64,000 nucleotides of DNA from positions 1 through 64,000 of the forward strand of contig CALJGI010000005.1 of NCBI GenBank assembly GCA_938074045.1. The letters run 5' to 3'. Each line of letters starts with the position of its first letter. Within the stretch, counting starts at the first letter, position 1. Position numbers and translations under genes: made by a program. Positions 30,288 through 39,600 of this stretch are shown here, in pieces. This stretch comes from an uncultured Halieaceae bacterium (GTDB lineage: Bacteria > Pseudomonadota > Gammaproteobacteria > Pseudomonadales > Halieaceae). The notes beneath the pieces were generated by a model that did not search any database, was not told the DNA's origin, and was given only the letters and a program-made list of their open reading frames with translations.

Positions 30288-31301
30288 GTGATTGATCAGG
30301 ATAGTGATACAAGTGGGGATTCGCGTCTGCAGGGTTTGTGTGAGTGGGTCAGTAGCTGTCATGGCTCATCTGACAGCATTGAATCGGCCTCCAGCGACGC
30401 CAGCTTTCGTCGCTATTTCCGGTTTCGCTACGGGGGCACCAGTTTTATTGGTATGGACGCACCGCCTCCACAGGAAAACTGCCAACCCTTTGTGGATATC
30501 GCGCGGCTTCTGGAAAGTGGTCAGGTGAAGGTTCCGCGCATTGTTGCGACTGATATTGAACGGGGTTATCTACTGCTGGAGGACCTTGGGTCGCAGCTTT
30601 TTATTGACGTCCTCGACCAAGAAAACGCAGATCAGATGTTCAGCGATGCCATCGACACCCTTATTGCACTGCAGGAGATCGAAGTTCCTGAGTCATTGCC
30701 GAGCTACGATGCGGCGCTTTTGCGGCGGGAACTTGATTTGTTTCGCGACTGGTATCTTTTGCAGCATGTTGGTGTACCCGAAAATCACCCTGCGATTGAT
30801 GCCTTTGAAAGGCTGTGTGCGCCCTTGATTACCAATGCGCTGGAACAACCCAGGGTTCTGGTTCACCGCGACTACATGCCGCGCAACTTGATGATCTCCG
30901 ACCCCAATCCCGGTGTGCTGGATTTTCAGGATGCCGTACACGGGCCGGTATCCTATGACGTTGTAAGCCTGTTCCGGGATGCGTTTATCAGCTGGCCGGA
31001 AGATCGTGTTGATAGCTGGTTGCGGCTTTACTGGCAGCGCGCCCAGGCCCGGGGATTGCCGGTAATGACCGAATGGGACGAATTTCTGCGCCGCGCAGAC
31101 CTGATGGGCACACAGCGTCATCTCAAGGTGATCGGCATTTTTGCCAGACTCTGTTACCGCGATGGCAAGTCTCGTTACCTGGAAGATACCCCACGCTTTT
31201 TCGCGTATCTCGAAGCGACCTTGCGACGGCATCCAGATTTGCGGGCGCTCGATGATTTATTACGTGTGCTGCCACTGGCTGACCCGGGGCACAGTGCATG
31301 A
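30288..31301 (+). CDS. amgK: N-acetylmuramate/N-acetylglucosamine kinase AmgK
   Basis: A 337-residue kinase of the aminoglycoside-phosphotransferase fold. The catalytic loop VHRDYMPRNLM (HxDxxxxN) and the metal site VLDFQDAVHGP are present, and DASFRRYFR matches AmgK proteins. With MurU it recycles MurNAc to UDP-MurNAc, bypassing the fosfomycin-sensitive MurA step, as described in Pseudomonas putida. The start is GTG 30288. A run of nine G residues (30269-30277) sits in its ribosome-binding region. It is divergent from lptD and overlaps murU by four bases. Confidence 0.9.
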   Translation: MIDQDSDTSGDSRLQGLCEWVSSCHGSSDSIESASSDASFRRYFRFRYGGTSFIGMDAPPPQENCQPFVDIARLLESGQVKVPRIVATDIERGYLLLEDLGSQLFIDVLDQENADQMFSDAIDTLIALQEIEVPESLPSYDAALLRRELDLFRDWYLLQHVGVPENHPAIDAFERLCAPLITNALEQPRVLVHRDYMPRNLMISDPNPGVLDFQDAVHGPVSYDVVSLFRDAFISWPEDRVDSWLRLYWQRAQARGLPVMTEWDEFLRRADLMGTQRHLKVIGIFARLCYRDGKSRYLEDTPRFFAYLEATLRRHPDLRALDDLLRVLPLADPGHSA

Positions 31302-31969
31302 AGGCTATGATTCTTGCGGCCGGCGTGGGGGAGCGCATGCGGCCGCTGACGGATACGACGCCCAAACCTCTGCTAGAGATTGCAGGAAAACCGCTTATTC
31401 ATTATCACCTCGATGTTCTGGCGGCCGCCGGAGTATCTGATGTGGTGGTCAATGTGTCTCATCTGGCTGATCAGATTGTGGATGACCTTGGGGATGGGAG
31501 CCGGTGGGGCGTCACTATCAGCTATTCGCTGGAATCACGGCCACTGGAAACAGCCGGCGGTATAAAACGGGCACTGACTCTACTGGGAGAAGCGCCATTT
31601 CTAGTAGTCAACGGAGATATATTTACCGACTACCCACTGGCCCGCCTATTGGATTTTCAATTGGCAGCAGGGCGATTGGCCCACCTTGTTATGGTTCCCA
31701 ATCCAGCTCATCATCCGGAGGGAGATTTCCTGGTCTCAAAATACGGGGTGCTGCAATGTACAAGAGCGGGTGACTGCGCTCTGACCTATGCAGGTATCGG
31801 GGTTTATTCTCCGGCCCTGTTTGCGGGAATGACGACTGATGTGCTGACCCTTCGCCCTTTGCTCGATGCAGCTATTCAGTCCGGACTGATAGGCGGTGAG
31901 TCCTATTACGGAGTGTGGCATGACATCGGAACACCAGAGCGATTGGCAGAAATCAACGCCTTGTACTGA
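31298..31969 (+). CDS. murU: N-acetylmuramate alpha-1-phosphate uridylyltransferase MurU
   Basis: A 223-residue sugar-phosphate nucleotidylyltransferase. The nucleotide-binding signature MKAMILAAGVGERMRPLTD followed by TPKPLLEIAGKPLI is complete. It makes UDP-MurNAc from MurNAc-1-phosphate in the recycling path started by AmgK. The ATGA overlap with amgK indicates coupling. MurU rather than another transferase is assigned because of this pairing. Confidence 0.9.
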   Translation: MKAMILAAGVGERMRPLTDTTPKPLLEIAGKPLIHYHLDVLAAAGVSDVVVNVSHLADQIVDDLGDGSRWGVTISYSLESRPLETAGGIKRALTLLGEAPFLVVNGDIFTDYPLARLLDFQLAAGRLAHLVMVPNPAHHPEGDFLVSKYGVLQCTRAGDCALTYAGIGVYSPALFAGMTTDVLTLRPLLDAAIQSGLIGGESYYGVWHDIGTPERLAEINALY

Positions 31970-32023
31970 ATAGCTTGGCACTTTCTATTAGACTATGCCT
32001 TTGCCAAAGTTGGACACGCAGTG

Positions 32024-32698
32024 ATGAATGACTACCTGATTGCACCTTCCATTTTGTCAGCTGATTTTGCTCGCCTCGGAGAGGAGGTAGATGCAGTGCT
32101 TGCGGCGGGGGCAGACGTCGTTCATTTCGATGTTATGGACAACCACTATGTACCCAACCTCACCATTGGACCCATGGTTTGTAAAGCGCTGCGGGATTAT
32201 GGGATTACCGCTGACATCGATGTGCATCTTATGGTGAAACCGGTGGATCGTCTGGTCGGAGACTTTGTAGAGGCCGGGGCGAGCTATATCACCTTTCACC
32301 CGGATGCGAGCACCCATGTTGACCGCACCCTGCAAATGATTCGTGATAGCGGCTGTCGCGCGGGCCTGGTGTTTAATCCGGCGGCCGGGCTGGAACAGCT
32401 CGACTACGTCCTGGACAAGGTCGATATGATTTTGCTGATGTCCGTGAATCCTGGTTTTGGTGGACAGTCCTTTATTCCCTCTACGCTGCAGAAGCTGCGG
32501 CGGGCGCGGCAAATCATCGATGATTCCGGTTTGCCCATTCGTCTGGAAGTTGATGGCGGTGTCGGTGTGGGCAACATCCGGGAAATAGCTGCCGCCGGGG
32601 CCGATACCTTTGTCGCGGGCTCTGCCATATTCAATGCACCGGATTACGCTGAGGCTGTGTCGGCCATGCGCGCGGAGCTGACGCAGGCAGGCGCCTGA
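32024..32698 (+). CDS. rpe: Ribulose-phosphate 3-epimerase
   Basis: A 224-residue TIM-barrel enzyme interconverting ribulose-5-phosphate and xylulose-5-phosphate. [16 protein letters not shown], the metal-binding [12 protein letters not shown] and [10 protein letters not shown] are diagnostic. ATG 32024 aligns with the E. coli start; a GTG one codon earlier is in frame. In Pseudomonas gph follows and then trpE. No gph is present here. Confidence 0.97.
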   Translation: MNDYLIAPSILSADFARLGEEVDAVLAAGADVVHFDVMDNHYVPNLTIGPMVCKALRDYGITADIDVHLMVKPVDRLVGDFVEAGASYITFHPDASTHVDRTLQMIRDSGCRAGLVFNPAAGLEQLDYVLDKVDMILLMSVNPGFGGQSFIPSTLQKLRRARQIIDDSGLPIRLEVDGGVGVGNIREIAAAGADTFVAGSAIFNAPDYAEAVSAMRAELTQAGA

Positions 32699-32705
32699 TT
32701 CCGAA

Positions 32706-32734
32706 TTGGCGTAAGGGTTTCGCTTGGGTACAAT
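32706..32734 (+). promoter_or_regulatory. Promoter of trpE
   Basis: TTGGCG (32706-32711) and TACAAT (32729-32734), spaced by 17 bases, begin eight bases after the rpe stop. Transcription from about 32741 would give a leader of some 140 bases holding the trpE leader peptide. Confidence 0.65.
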
Positions 32735-32762
32735 GCAGACCTTCTCAACCACGGATAGAGCT

Positions 32763-32831
32763 GTGATCACAGCAGCTGGGCAACAAATCGACACCTGGTC
32801 GATGTGCGAAGTAACTCGCTGGCGATGGTAA
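32763..32831 (+). CDS. trpE leader peptide (attenuator)
   Basis: A 22-codon ORF from GTG 32763 to TAA reads MITAAGQQIDTWSMCEVTRWRW. Three Trp codons, two of them in the terminal Trp-Arg-Trp just before the stop, are the hallmark of a tryptophan attenuator leader. It lies between a sigma70-type promoter and trpE. Possible pairings downstream are GGGC (32778-32781) with GCCC (32859-32862), GGTC (32797-32800) with GACC (32839-32842), and a final T5 run at 32866-32870. I could not settle the exact terminator and antiterminator. In Pseudomonas putida trpE is reported to be controlled by attenuation. Confidence 0.7.
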   Translation: MITAAGQQIDTWSMCEVTRWRW

Positions 32832-32883
32832 ATCCATAGACCGCTTAACCGTTGTCGTGCCCTGATTTTTCCGAGGATTTGTC

Positions 32884-34368
32884 ATGACCCCCGAACATTT
32901 TGCTGCCCTTGCCGGGCAGAATTTCAATCGTATTCCTGTCCACCGCCAGGTGTTGGCGGATATGGATACACCCCTAAGTTCCTATTTAAAGTTGGCCAAT
33001 GCGCCCTACACCTATCTCTTGGAGTCTGTTCAGGGAGGCGAAAAATGGGGACGTTATTCCATTATCGGTCTGCCCTGCAGAACTATTCTGCGTGTTTACG
33101 GCCAGCGTATTGAAGTCAGTCGAGACGACGCGATAGTTGAAGAAGCCGAAGCCGCTGACCCGACTGAATTCGTCGAAGAATTTGAGTCCCGCTATCGGGT
33201 TCCGACCCTGGAAGGCCTACCGGTCTTTTACGGAGGTCTGGTCGGGTATTTTGGCTACGACACCGTGCGCTATGTAGAGCCTCGACTGGCGAAAACTGCA
33301 CCCGCCGATGCGCTGGGGACGCCGGATATCATGCTGATGTTGTCGGAGGAGGTGGTGGTTTTCGACAACCTCGCAGGCACGCTGCAGCTGGTGGTGCACG
33401 CTGATCCTGCGGTGGCAGGCGCACTGGCAAGCGCCGAGCAACGCCTTGATGAGTTGGAGGCTCTGCTGGCGGGAGACGCGCCGTCGACCAGCGGCGTCAA
33501 TCTTGGTGCCGCGGCTGGGGGTGTTCTTGATGAAAGTAGGTTCGAATCTGATTTTACGCAGCAGGAATACGAAGAGGCGGTGGAGCGCATTAAGGAATAC
33601 ACGCTCGCCGGGGATGTGATGCAGGTTGTGCCCTCCCAGCGCATGAGTATTGAATTCAAAGCGCCTCCCATCAATTTGTACCGAGCCCTGCGCAATCTAA
33701 ATCCCTCGCCCTATATGTATGCCCTGCACATGGGTGACTTCCACATTGTCGGCAGTTCCCCGGAAATTCTTGCGCGTTTGCAGGACGGTACGGTGACGGT
33801 TCGCCCGATTGCAGGTACTCGTCGTCGTGGTCATAACGAGAAGGAAGACCAGGCGATGGAAGAGGAGTTACTAGCTGACCCGAAGGAAATTGCAGAACAC
33901 CTTATGCTCATCGATCTGGGTCGCAATGATGCCGGCCGCATCTGTGAAGTGGGTTCAGTCGAACTGACGGAAAAGATGGTGGTGGAGCGCTATTCTCATG
34001 TGATGCATATCACATCCAACGTCACTGGAACGCTGGAAAAAGGTCGCTCGGCTCTCGATGTATTGCGCGCCACTCTACCGGCGGGAACGCTCAGTGGTGC
34101 ACCGAAAATTAGGGCTATGGAAATCATCGATGAGCTCGAGCCCGTTAAACGCGGCATTTACGGTGGTGCCGTGGGTTACCTGTCCTGGGGTGGCAGCATG
34201 GATATGGCTATCGCCATCCGCACTGCGGTGATCAAGGATGAACGGCTGTATATTCAGGCCGGCGGTGGCGTAGTAGCTGATTCCGTCCCTGCTTTGGAGT
34301 GGAAAGAAACCATGAACAAGGCCAGAGCGATGTTTCGCGCGGCGGGGATGGTTACCGGAATTGAGTAG
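32884..34368 (+). CDS. trpE: Anthranilate synthase component I
   Basis: A 494-residue chorismate-utilising enzyme that makes anthranilate with TrpG. The N-terminal feedback site contains [18 protein letters not shown]. The catalytic half shows [31 protein letters not shown], the metal-binding [20 protein letters not shown] and [13 protein letters not shown]. It has its own leader and promoter. It is cut off from trpGDC by a terminator and the RHS segment, so the two subunits of anthranilate synthase are made from separate transcripts. Confidence 0.97.
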   Translation: MTPEHFAALAGQNFNRIPVHRQVLADMDTPLSSYLKLANAPYTYLLESVQGGEKWGRYSIIGLPCRTILRVYGQRIEVSRDDAIVEEAEAADPTEFVEEFESRYRVPTLEGLPVFYGGLVGYFGYDTVRYVEPRLAKTAPADALGTPDIMLMLSEEVVVFDNLAGTLQLVVHADPAVAGALASAEQRLDELEALLAGDAPSTSGVNLGAAAGGVLDESRFESDFTQQEYEEAVERIKEYTLAGDVMQVVPSQRMSIEFKAPPINLYRALRNLNPSPYMYALHMGDFHIVGSSPEILARLQDGTVTVRPIAGTRRRGHNEKEDQAMEEELLADPKEIAEHLMLIDLGRNDAGRICEVGSVELTEKMVVERYSHVMHITSNVTGTLEKGRSALDVLRATLPAGTLSGAPKIRAMEIIDELEPVKRGIYGGAVGYLSWGGSMDMAIAIRTAVIKDERLYIQAGGGVVADSVPALEWKETMNKARAMFRAAGMVTGIE

Positions 34369-34407
34369 CGAGCACATCCGCTACTCATTTATTTCGTTGT
34401 TTTCTTT
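34363..34407 (+). terminator. Intrinsic terminator overlapping the trpE stop codon
   Basis: GAGTAGCG (34363-34370) and CGCTACTC (34379-34386) form a perfect 8-base-pair stem around an eight-base loop. The stem contains the last codon and the TAG stop of trpE. A T-rich tail (34387-34407) follows. It would end the trpE transcript. The remaining gap to 34591 contains a small GACGC/GCGTC hairpin (34447-34459) and a weak TTTACA (34405-34410) with TAGCTT (34427-34432) that could be a promoter for the next gene. Confidence 0.65.
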
Positions 34408-34591
34408 ACAAGCCAAAAAGCTGTGCTAGCTTGTAGTTAAAGCAGGGACGCTTTGCGTCGTAGCGATAGCAAGGATGCATCGGTGCGCACACATCTAAGA
34501 AATGTCAGATACCGCGTGGCTTTGACTCAGTCACTCCGGGTAGCTCTTCCTGCTTTGCATACATTCAACATGCCATTCAAGGAAGAAGACC

Positions 34592-36658
34592 ATGTTTACC
34601 ATCCCAATCGCTGCCAAGCGAATATTAGCTGCCATCCTGACCCTGGGGTTGAGTGTGGCCACGCACGCTGCAACACCGCCGAACACCTTTGACCTGACAC
34701 TGGGTCTGGTGCCGGACTTTGATACCACGATCTATACCGATAACGGACACGAAGTTGCCATCGGGTCTGAGGTAAACGATCCCGATCTATTTCGTAGTCT
34801 GGACGACTGCGATTGTTATGACGGGGACAGCAGCACACCAGCAATTCCCGGCTGTACTGATGTGAATGCACCTATAGCCTGCTTCTGTCGCACGATTGCA
34901 CAGACCCACTATGTACTCTATTTCAGCGACGATTTAGCCGCCGGGGTACCGCTGTATCAGTTGGCGCGTACCGATTATGCGCTCAGTATTTCTGATGCGG
35001 CCTCGGGCGAGACCTGGAGTGCAAACTTTCCCCGACTCATTGCCAATGGGGCATACCCCGGGGTTTATGGATACAACTTTGGCTACGAGGCAGCTACTGA
35101 GACGGCGACCACCTTCGCGGCATCCAATTTTGCGGACTGGCTGCGACCGTTGGGCGATGAACTTCAGCTTCTGGCCCAGCAGCGAACCTCTGACAGGTAT
35201 CCCTGGCCAAGGTGTGAGGCTTATACCATTCTGGGTGATTTTCCCTACAACATCTGGCTTACAACGGCCTATACAACCGTGGTGGATACGGATTATCACC
35301 GGATTCAGGATCTCAATGATTTTCCAACGATTGAACTGGTCGAAGAGAGTACCGGTAGAGTGTTTGTATACCGAGCCCTGTCTTTGCTTGGTCCAGAACC
35401 GGGCAGGAAAATTGCCCGGGTTCGTTATGGCGACGCCTGCCCTAAGGGTAGCGAGGACGCATTTGGCCGCTGTCACGGCATTGAACCCGAGCGCAACCTA
35501 GGTGGTGAAGATTGCGTGGTTGGCAGCTTTCATGGCAACCCCGTTAACGCTGCGCTGGGCAACAAGTACCAACATGAGGTCGATTATAGTGCTACGGGGG
35601 TGATCCCGCTGCGATGGGAGCGGCACTACAATTCCCACACCGGCAGATGGACATCCATCAGTCGCATCAATCACGAACCTGGTAGCGTGGTGGCCAAGGT
35701 CGAGCACTCCAACGGCAGGGTGATTCCTTTCACGCAGGTAAATAGCGAGTGGATCAGTTATCCCGATGTACAGAAAAAACTCCTTCAATTATTTGATGAA
35801 GGTGGGGCAGTCAGCGGTTGGCGTTATGTACACGAAGATGGCTTTGTCGAGATTTTTTCTCCGCTAGGAAAACTGGTGGAACAGCGACATCGAAGTGGAT
35901 ATCACATCAGCTACGATCACAGCGATCCCTTCCTGGTTATTACTGACCCCGCAGGTCGCGGGCTTATCGTCGCCTACAACGCGGAGGGCAGAGTACTGGC
36001 TGTGACGACACCCAATGGGCAAACGTTAACTTATGCATACGACTCTTTGGGGCGTCTTGTTCGCGTGAACTATGGAGACAGTAGTGAGAAATTTTATCGC
36101 TACGGTGATACGCGCCATCCACTGGCGTTGACCGCCGTGATCGATGAGTTGGGTGTTGAAACGGCGACCTGGACCTATGACGACCAGGGGCGGGCAGTGA
36201 GTTATAACGGGCCAAACGGAGTAGATCGGGTGGCGATGGATTACAGCCAGATCAATGACAGGTTTGATCCGTCAGTGACAGTTACCAATGCACTTGGCAA
36301 GCAGACGACCTACCGCTTTGTCGATCAGCACGGCGCCAGAAAGGTGGCCTCGGTTACCGGCCATGCCTCTGAGAACTGTGCTGCTTCTCACCGCAACTAT
36401 GAATACGATGCCTCGGGTTGGCTGGTCGGAAATGAAGATTGGGATGGAATTCGAACAGAGTATCTCAGGGATGACCGGGGGCGGGTGATGGAGATGATTG
36501 AGGCCGTAGGGACGACTCTGGAACGTTCCACGCGCACGGTATGGCACTCCGAATGGAATTTGCCCCTGAGGCGGGAAAAAGGTGGAAGGCGAACCGAATT
36601 TATCTACGACAGTGTGGGCAATCTACTGCACATGGAACAATTTGACATCAGCCAGTGA
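34592..36658 (+). CDS. Secreted RHS/YD-repeat protein, N-terminal half (first of split pair)
   Basis: A 688-residue exported protein. Residues 1-26 are a signal peptide (a basic start then AAILTLGLSVATHA). A Cys-rich stretch with DDCDCYDG and ACFCRT lies near 70-95. A DUF6531-like module begins at about 308 with CVVGSFHGNPVNAALGNKY, followed by PLRWERHYNSHTGRW. YD/RHS repeats run from about 430 to the end (YDSLGRLVRVNYGD, YDDQGRAVSYNGPNG, YDASGWLVGNEDW, YDSVGNLLHME). There is no RHS core domain: the protein stops within the repeat field, and the next ORF continues the repeats. It could be the lower part of an RHS shell. GGAAGAAG precedes the ATG. Confidence 0.85.
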   Translation: MFTIPIAAKRILAAILTLGLSVATHAATPPNTFDLTLGLVPDFDTTIYTDNGHEVAIGSEVNDPDLFRSLDDCDCYDGDSSTPAIPGCTDVNAPIACFCRTIAQTHYVLYFSDDLAAGVPLYQLARTDYALSISDAASGETWSANFPRLIANGAYPGVYGYNFGYEAATETATTFAASNFADWLRPLGDELQLLAQQRTSDRYPWPRCEAYTILGDFPYNIWLTTAYTTVVDTDYHRIQDLNDFPTIELVEESTGRVFVYRALSLLGPEPGRKIARVRYGDACPKGSEDAFGRCHGIEPERNLGGEDCVVGSFHGNPVNAALGNKYQHEVDYSATGVIPLRWERHYNSHTGRWTSISRINHEPGSVVAKVEHSNGRVIPFTQVNSEWISYPDVQKKLLQLFDEGGAVSGWRYVHEDGFVEIFSPLGKLVEQRHRSGYHISYDHSDPFLVITDPAGRGLIVAYNAEGRVLAVTTPNGQTLTYAYDSLGRLVRVNYGDSSEKFYRYGDTRHPLALTAVIDELGVETATWTYDDQGRAVSYNGPNGVDRVAMDYSQINDRFDPSVTVTNALGKQTTYRFVDQHGARKVASVTGHASENCAASHRNYEYDASGWLVGNEDWDGIRTEYLRDDRGRVMEMIEAVGTTLERSTRTVWHSEWNLPLRREKGGRRTEFIYDSVGNLLHMEQFDISQ

Positions 36659-36693
36659 GGTGGGTGTTCAACAGGGACAGAGAGGACGTCAGG

Positions 36694-39600
36694 ATGACAA
36701 ATTTTAAGACAATGAGAGAAGTAAGTGTCGCCGTCGCCATGCTTTTGACGGCGACAACAAATGCCTGGGCCGCGCACTGGCAATACCAATACGACGGTTA
36801 TGGCCGTGTTCTATCGATTGATGGACCGCGCAATGATGTGACAGATGTTACCAGTTTTACCTACGGCGACCGGGGGGAAATACTGAGCCTTACCACGGCT
36901 GCAGGACACCTCTGGAGTTGGGGAGATTACAACGCCGATCTGCTGCCGGGCTATGTAACGGATCCCAGTGGCATTTCCACCCATTTCACCTACGACACCC
37001 GGCGGCGGCTGCGCGCCAGTCTCAGGGATAATCCGGAGGGGGCGGCCTATCGCACAAGCTACGAGTATGACACCACCGGCAGGTTGACTGCCGTTGTTTT
37101 CCCAGATGGGCTGCGCACACATTACGAGTACGATGCTGCTGGTCGACTGATAGCCATGGCAAATGGGTCTGGAGATCGCCTGGAGTTTGAGCTTGATCTT
37201 GCTGGAAACCGGGTCCGGGAATTGATTAGAGATAGCTCTGGGCAAGTCCATCGCAGCCTGACCCGGCAGTTTGATGAGTTGAGCCGACAGTTGCGTTCGC
37301 AAGATGCCGAGGGAGAAGCGTACACCACAACTTATGATACCAGCGGCAGGCCGGTCATCCAGACAGATGGCCGGGGCAATAGCACTGTGTTGACCTACGA
37401 TGCCTTCGGCAGACTGGATGTGGAGATTGCGCCACTGGGGCATTCAATCTCTTTTACCTATGATCAGTATGATGAAGTTTCGTCGATTGCTGACCCACGT
37501 GACCTGATAACCTTTTACGATAACGACGCCTTGGGCAGGCTGGAGTCTTTGCACAGCCCCGATACTGGCCTCACAAGTTTTGAGTATGATGATGCGGGAA
37601 ATCGTATTGCTGCCCAGGATGCCAAAGGGAATGTGGTTAGGTGGCAGTATGATGCCTTGAACAGAACCACTCTAGTGGACTATGACAATGATTCCCTCGA
37701 TATTCGCCTTGCGTACGATGTGGGAGAGTTCGGTCAGGGACGGTTAGCCAGTGTCGAAGACGAATCCTCAGCTTTATCCTATCGTTACGATTCTGTTGGC
37801 AATGTGCGTCAGGTGGCGCTTGATTATCACGGAGCCACACCTGAATTGGGCTACACCTGGCAGGAAGGTCGCCGTCTGACTGGCCTTTTGTATCCCAGTG
37901 GGAATAGCCTGCAATACCAATATTCGCCGGATGGAAAATTGGTGGCAATGCACTGGTACTCTCCGACATCCGGAGCTCGCGAGATCGCCTCCAATATCGA
38001 CCATATGCCGCTGGGCCCGTGGCGAGGGATGACATTGGGGAATGGTGTTCACGCCGAGCAGGTATACAACCAGGATTTTCAGTTGATCAGCCAGACATTC
38101 GGTGGGATTGCCTCCGCAGACTATCTTTATGATGCCAATGGCAACGTGATCAGCAGGAATCAATCGGATTTTCAGTACGATGAGATTGATCGCCTGTCCG
38201 GTGCGAGTGCGTCAGCCGGTGATATCAGTATTGAGTATGATGCCGCCGGTAACCGGTTGGCTTACACCATAAAAAGGAATGATATTCGCTACCAATACGA
38301 TGCCAACAGTCATAGGTTGCTGCGCAGTGACGACTGGGAATATCAATACGATGAAGTGGGCAATCTGATCGAAAAAACGTCTCGTGATGGTTCCGCGGGA
38401 AAATATTTTTTTTCTCACGACGACCGGGGGAGACTGATTGAGGTGCACAGAAAATACTCTGTCACCTCCGGCAAAGGCCGCAATCAGATGATAGAGGAGA
38501 GAAGCGAAACCACGACTTACCGTTACAACGGACTTGGTCAGCGTATCGCCAAGTTTACTGACGACGCTTTACGCTGGTTTGTTTATGGATTGCAGGGTGA
38601 ACTTTTGGCTGAGCTGAACGAAGAGGGTGAGGCGATAAAAGAGCACATTTATCTTGAGGGGCGCCCGATTGCCGTTGTGGTATATGGAGTCGTGGCTGAC
38701 GAGAGTAAGGGTGAAGAAGTACTTTTAATCGATCAGGAAGATGTAGCGACCAACACCGCAGGCACCTGGATCTTGCAAAAGAGCAGCAAGAGTTATGGGC
38801 GGGATTACCGGCTTTCTGATGACAGCCTGGGGGTGTTTACGTGGCAACTGGCTGGACTTGAGCCTGGCCGCTACGAAGTGTTTTCCCGCTGGCCTGGCAG
38901 TAATAAACACAGTACTGCATCTGTCTTTTCCGTACATCACGAGCACGGTGTAGATACATCAGTTCGGGATCAGACCCGTGGCGTTACAGAATGGCAATCT
39001 CTGGGCGTATACGAATTGTCCGGCAATGGCGCGGATTCAGTGGAGCTCAGCGGTCAGTCTGGGCGCTATGCTGCTGATGCGATTAGAGTCGTCGCGATAC
39101 CGCCGGTGGAAGAACATAGTGATGGCAAGGTGTACTACGTTCACGCAGACCATCTTGGCACGCCCAATCTTGTAATTGATGACGCACAGAATATTGTATG
39201 GCAGGCACTCCATCAGCCCTTTGGCGAAGCCGAGTTAAGCACAGAGAGCATTGAGTATAATCTGAGATTTCCGGGTCAGTACTACGATGCCGAAACGGGG
39301 CTGCACTATAATTACTTCAGGGATTATGATCCCGGTTTGGGGAGGTATATTCAGAGTGATCCGATTGGGTTGAATGGTGGATTGAATACGTATGCCTACG
39401 CTTTTGATAATCCCGTTCGTTTTACCGATGCTTCTGGACTGTTTCCAGTACCAGCGTTTGTCGCTGTTTGTTTAGCTAGTCCAGTTTGTGCTGCTGCTGT
39501 GGCGACAGCGGCGCGATCAACTGCGGGAGCCGCAATTGGCGGCCTTTCAGCGCTTAACGAACTTTTGTCTGACCCGTGTTTTGGTGGTGAATATCTGTTG

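Noticed and set aside
34453-34692. A 79-codon plus-strand frame between trpE and the first RHS ORF
   Set aside because: It overlaps the signal peptide region of the RHS ORF, has no recognisable features and no good ribosome site.
36655-36693. GTG 36655 as start of the second RHS protein, overlapping the first stop by four bases
   Set aside because: It would put 13 charged residues before the signal peptide. ATG 36694 has a better ribosome site and begins the signal peptide directly.
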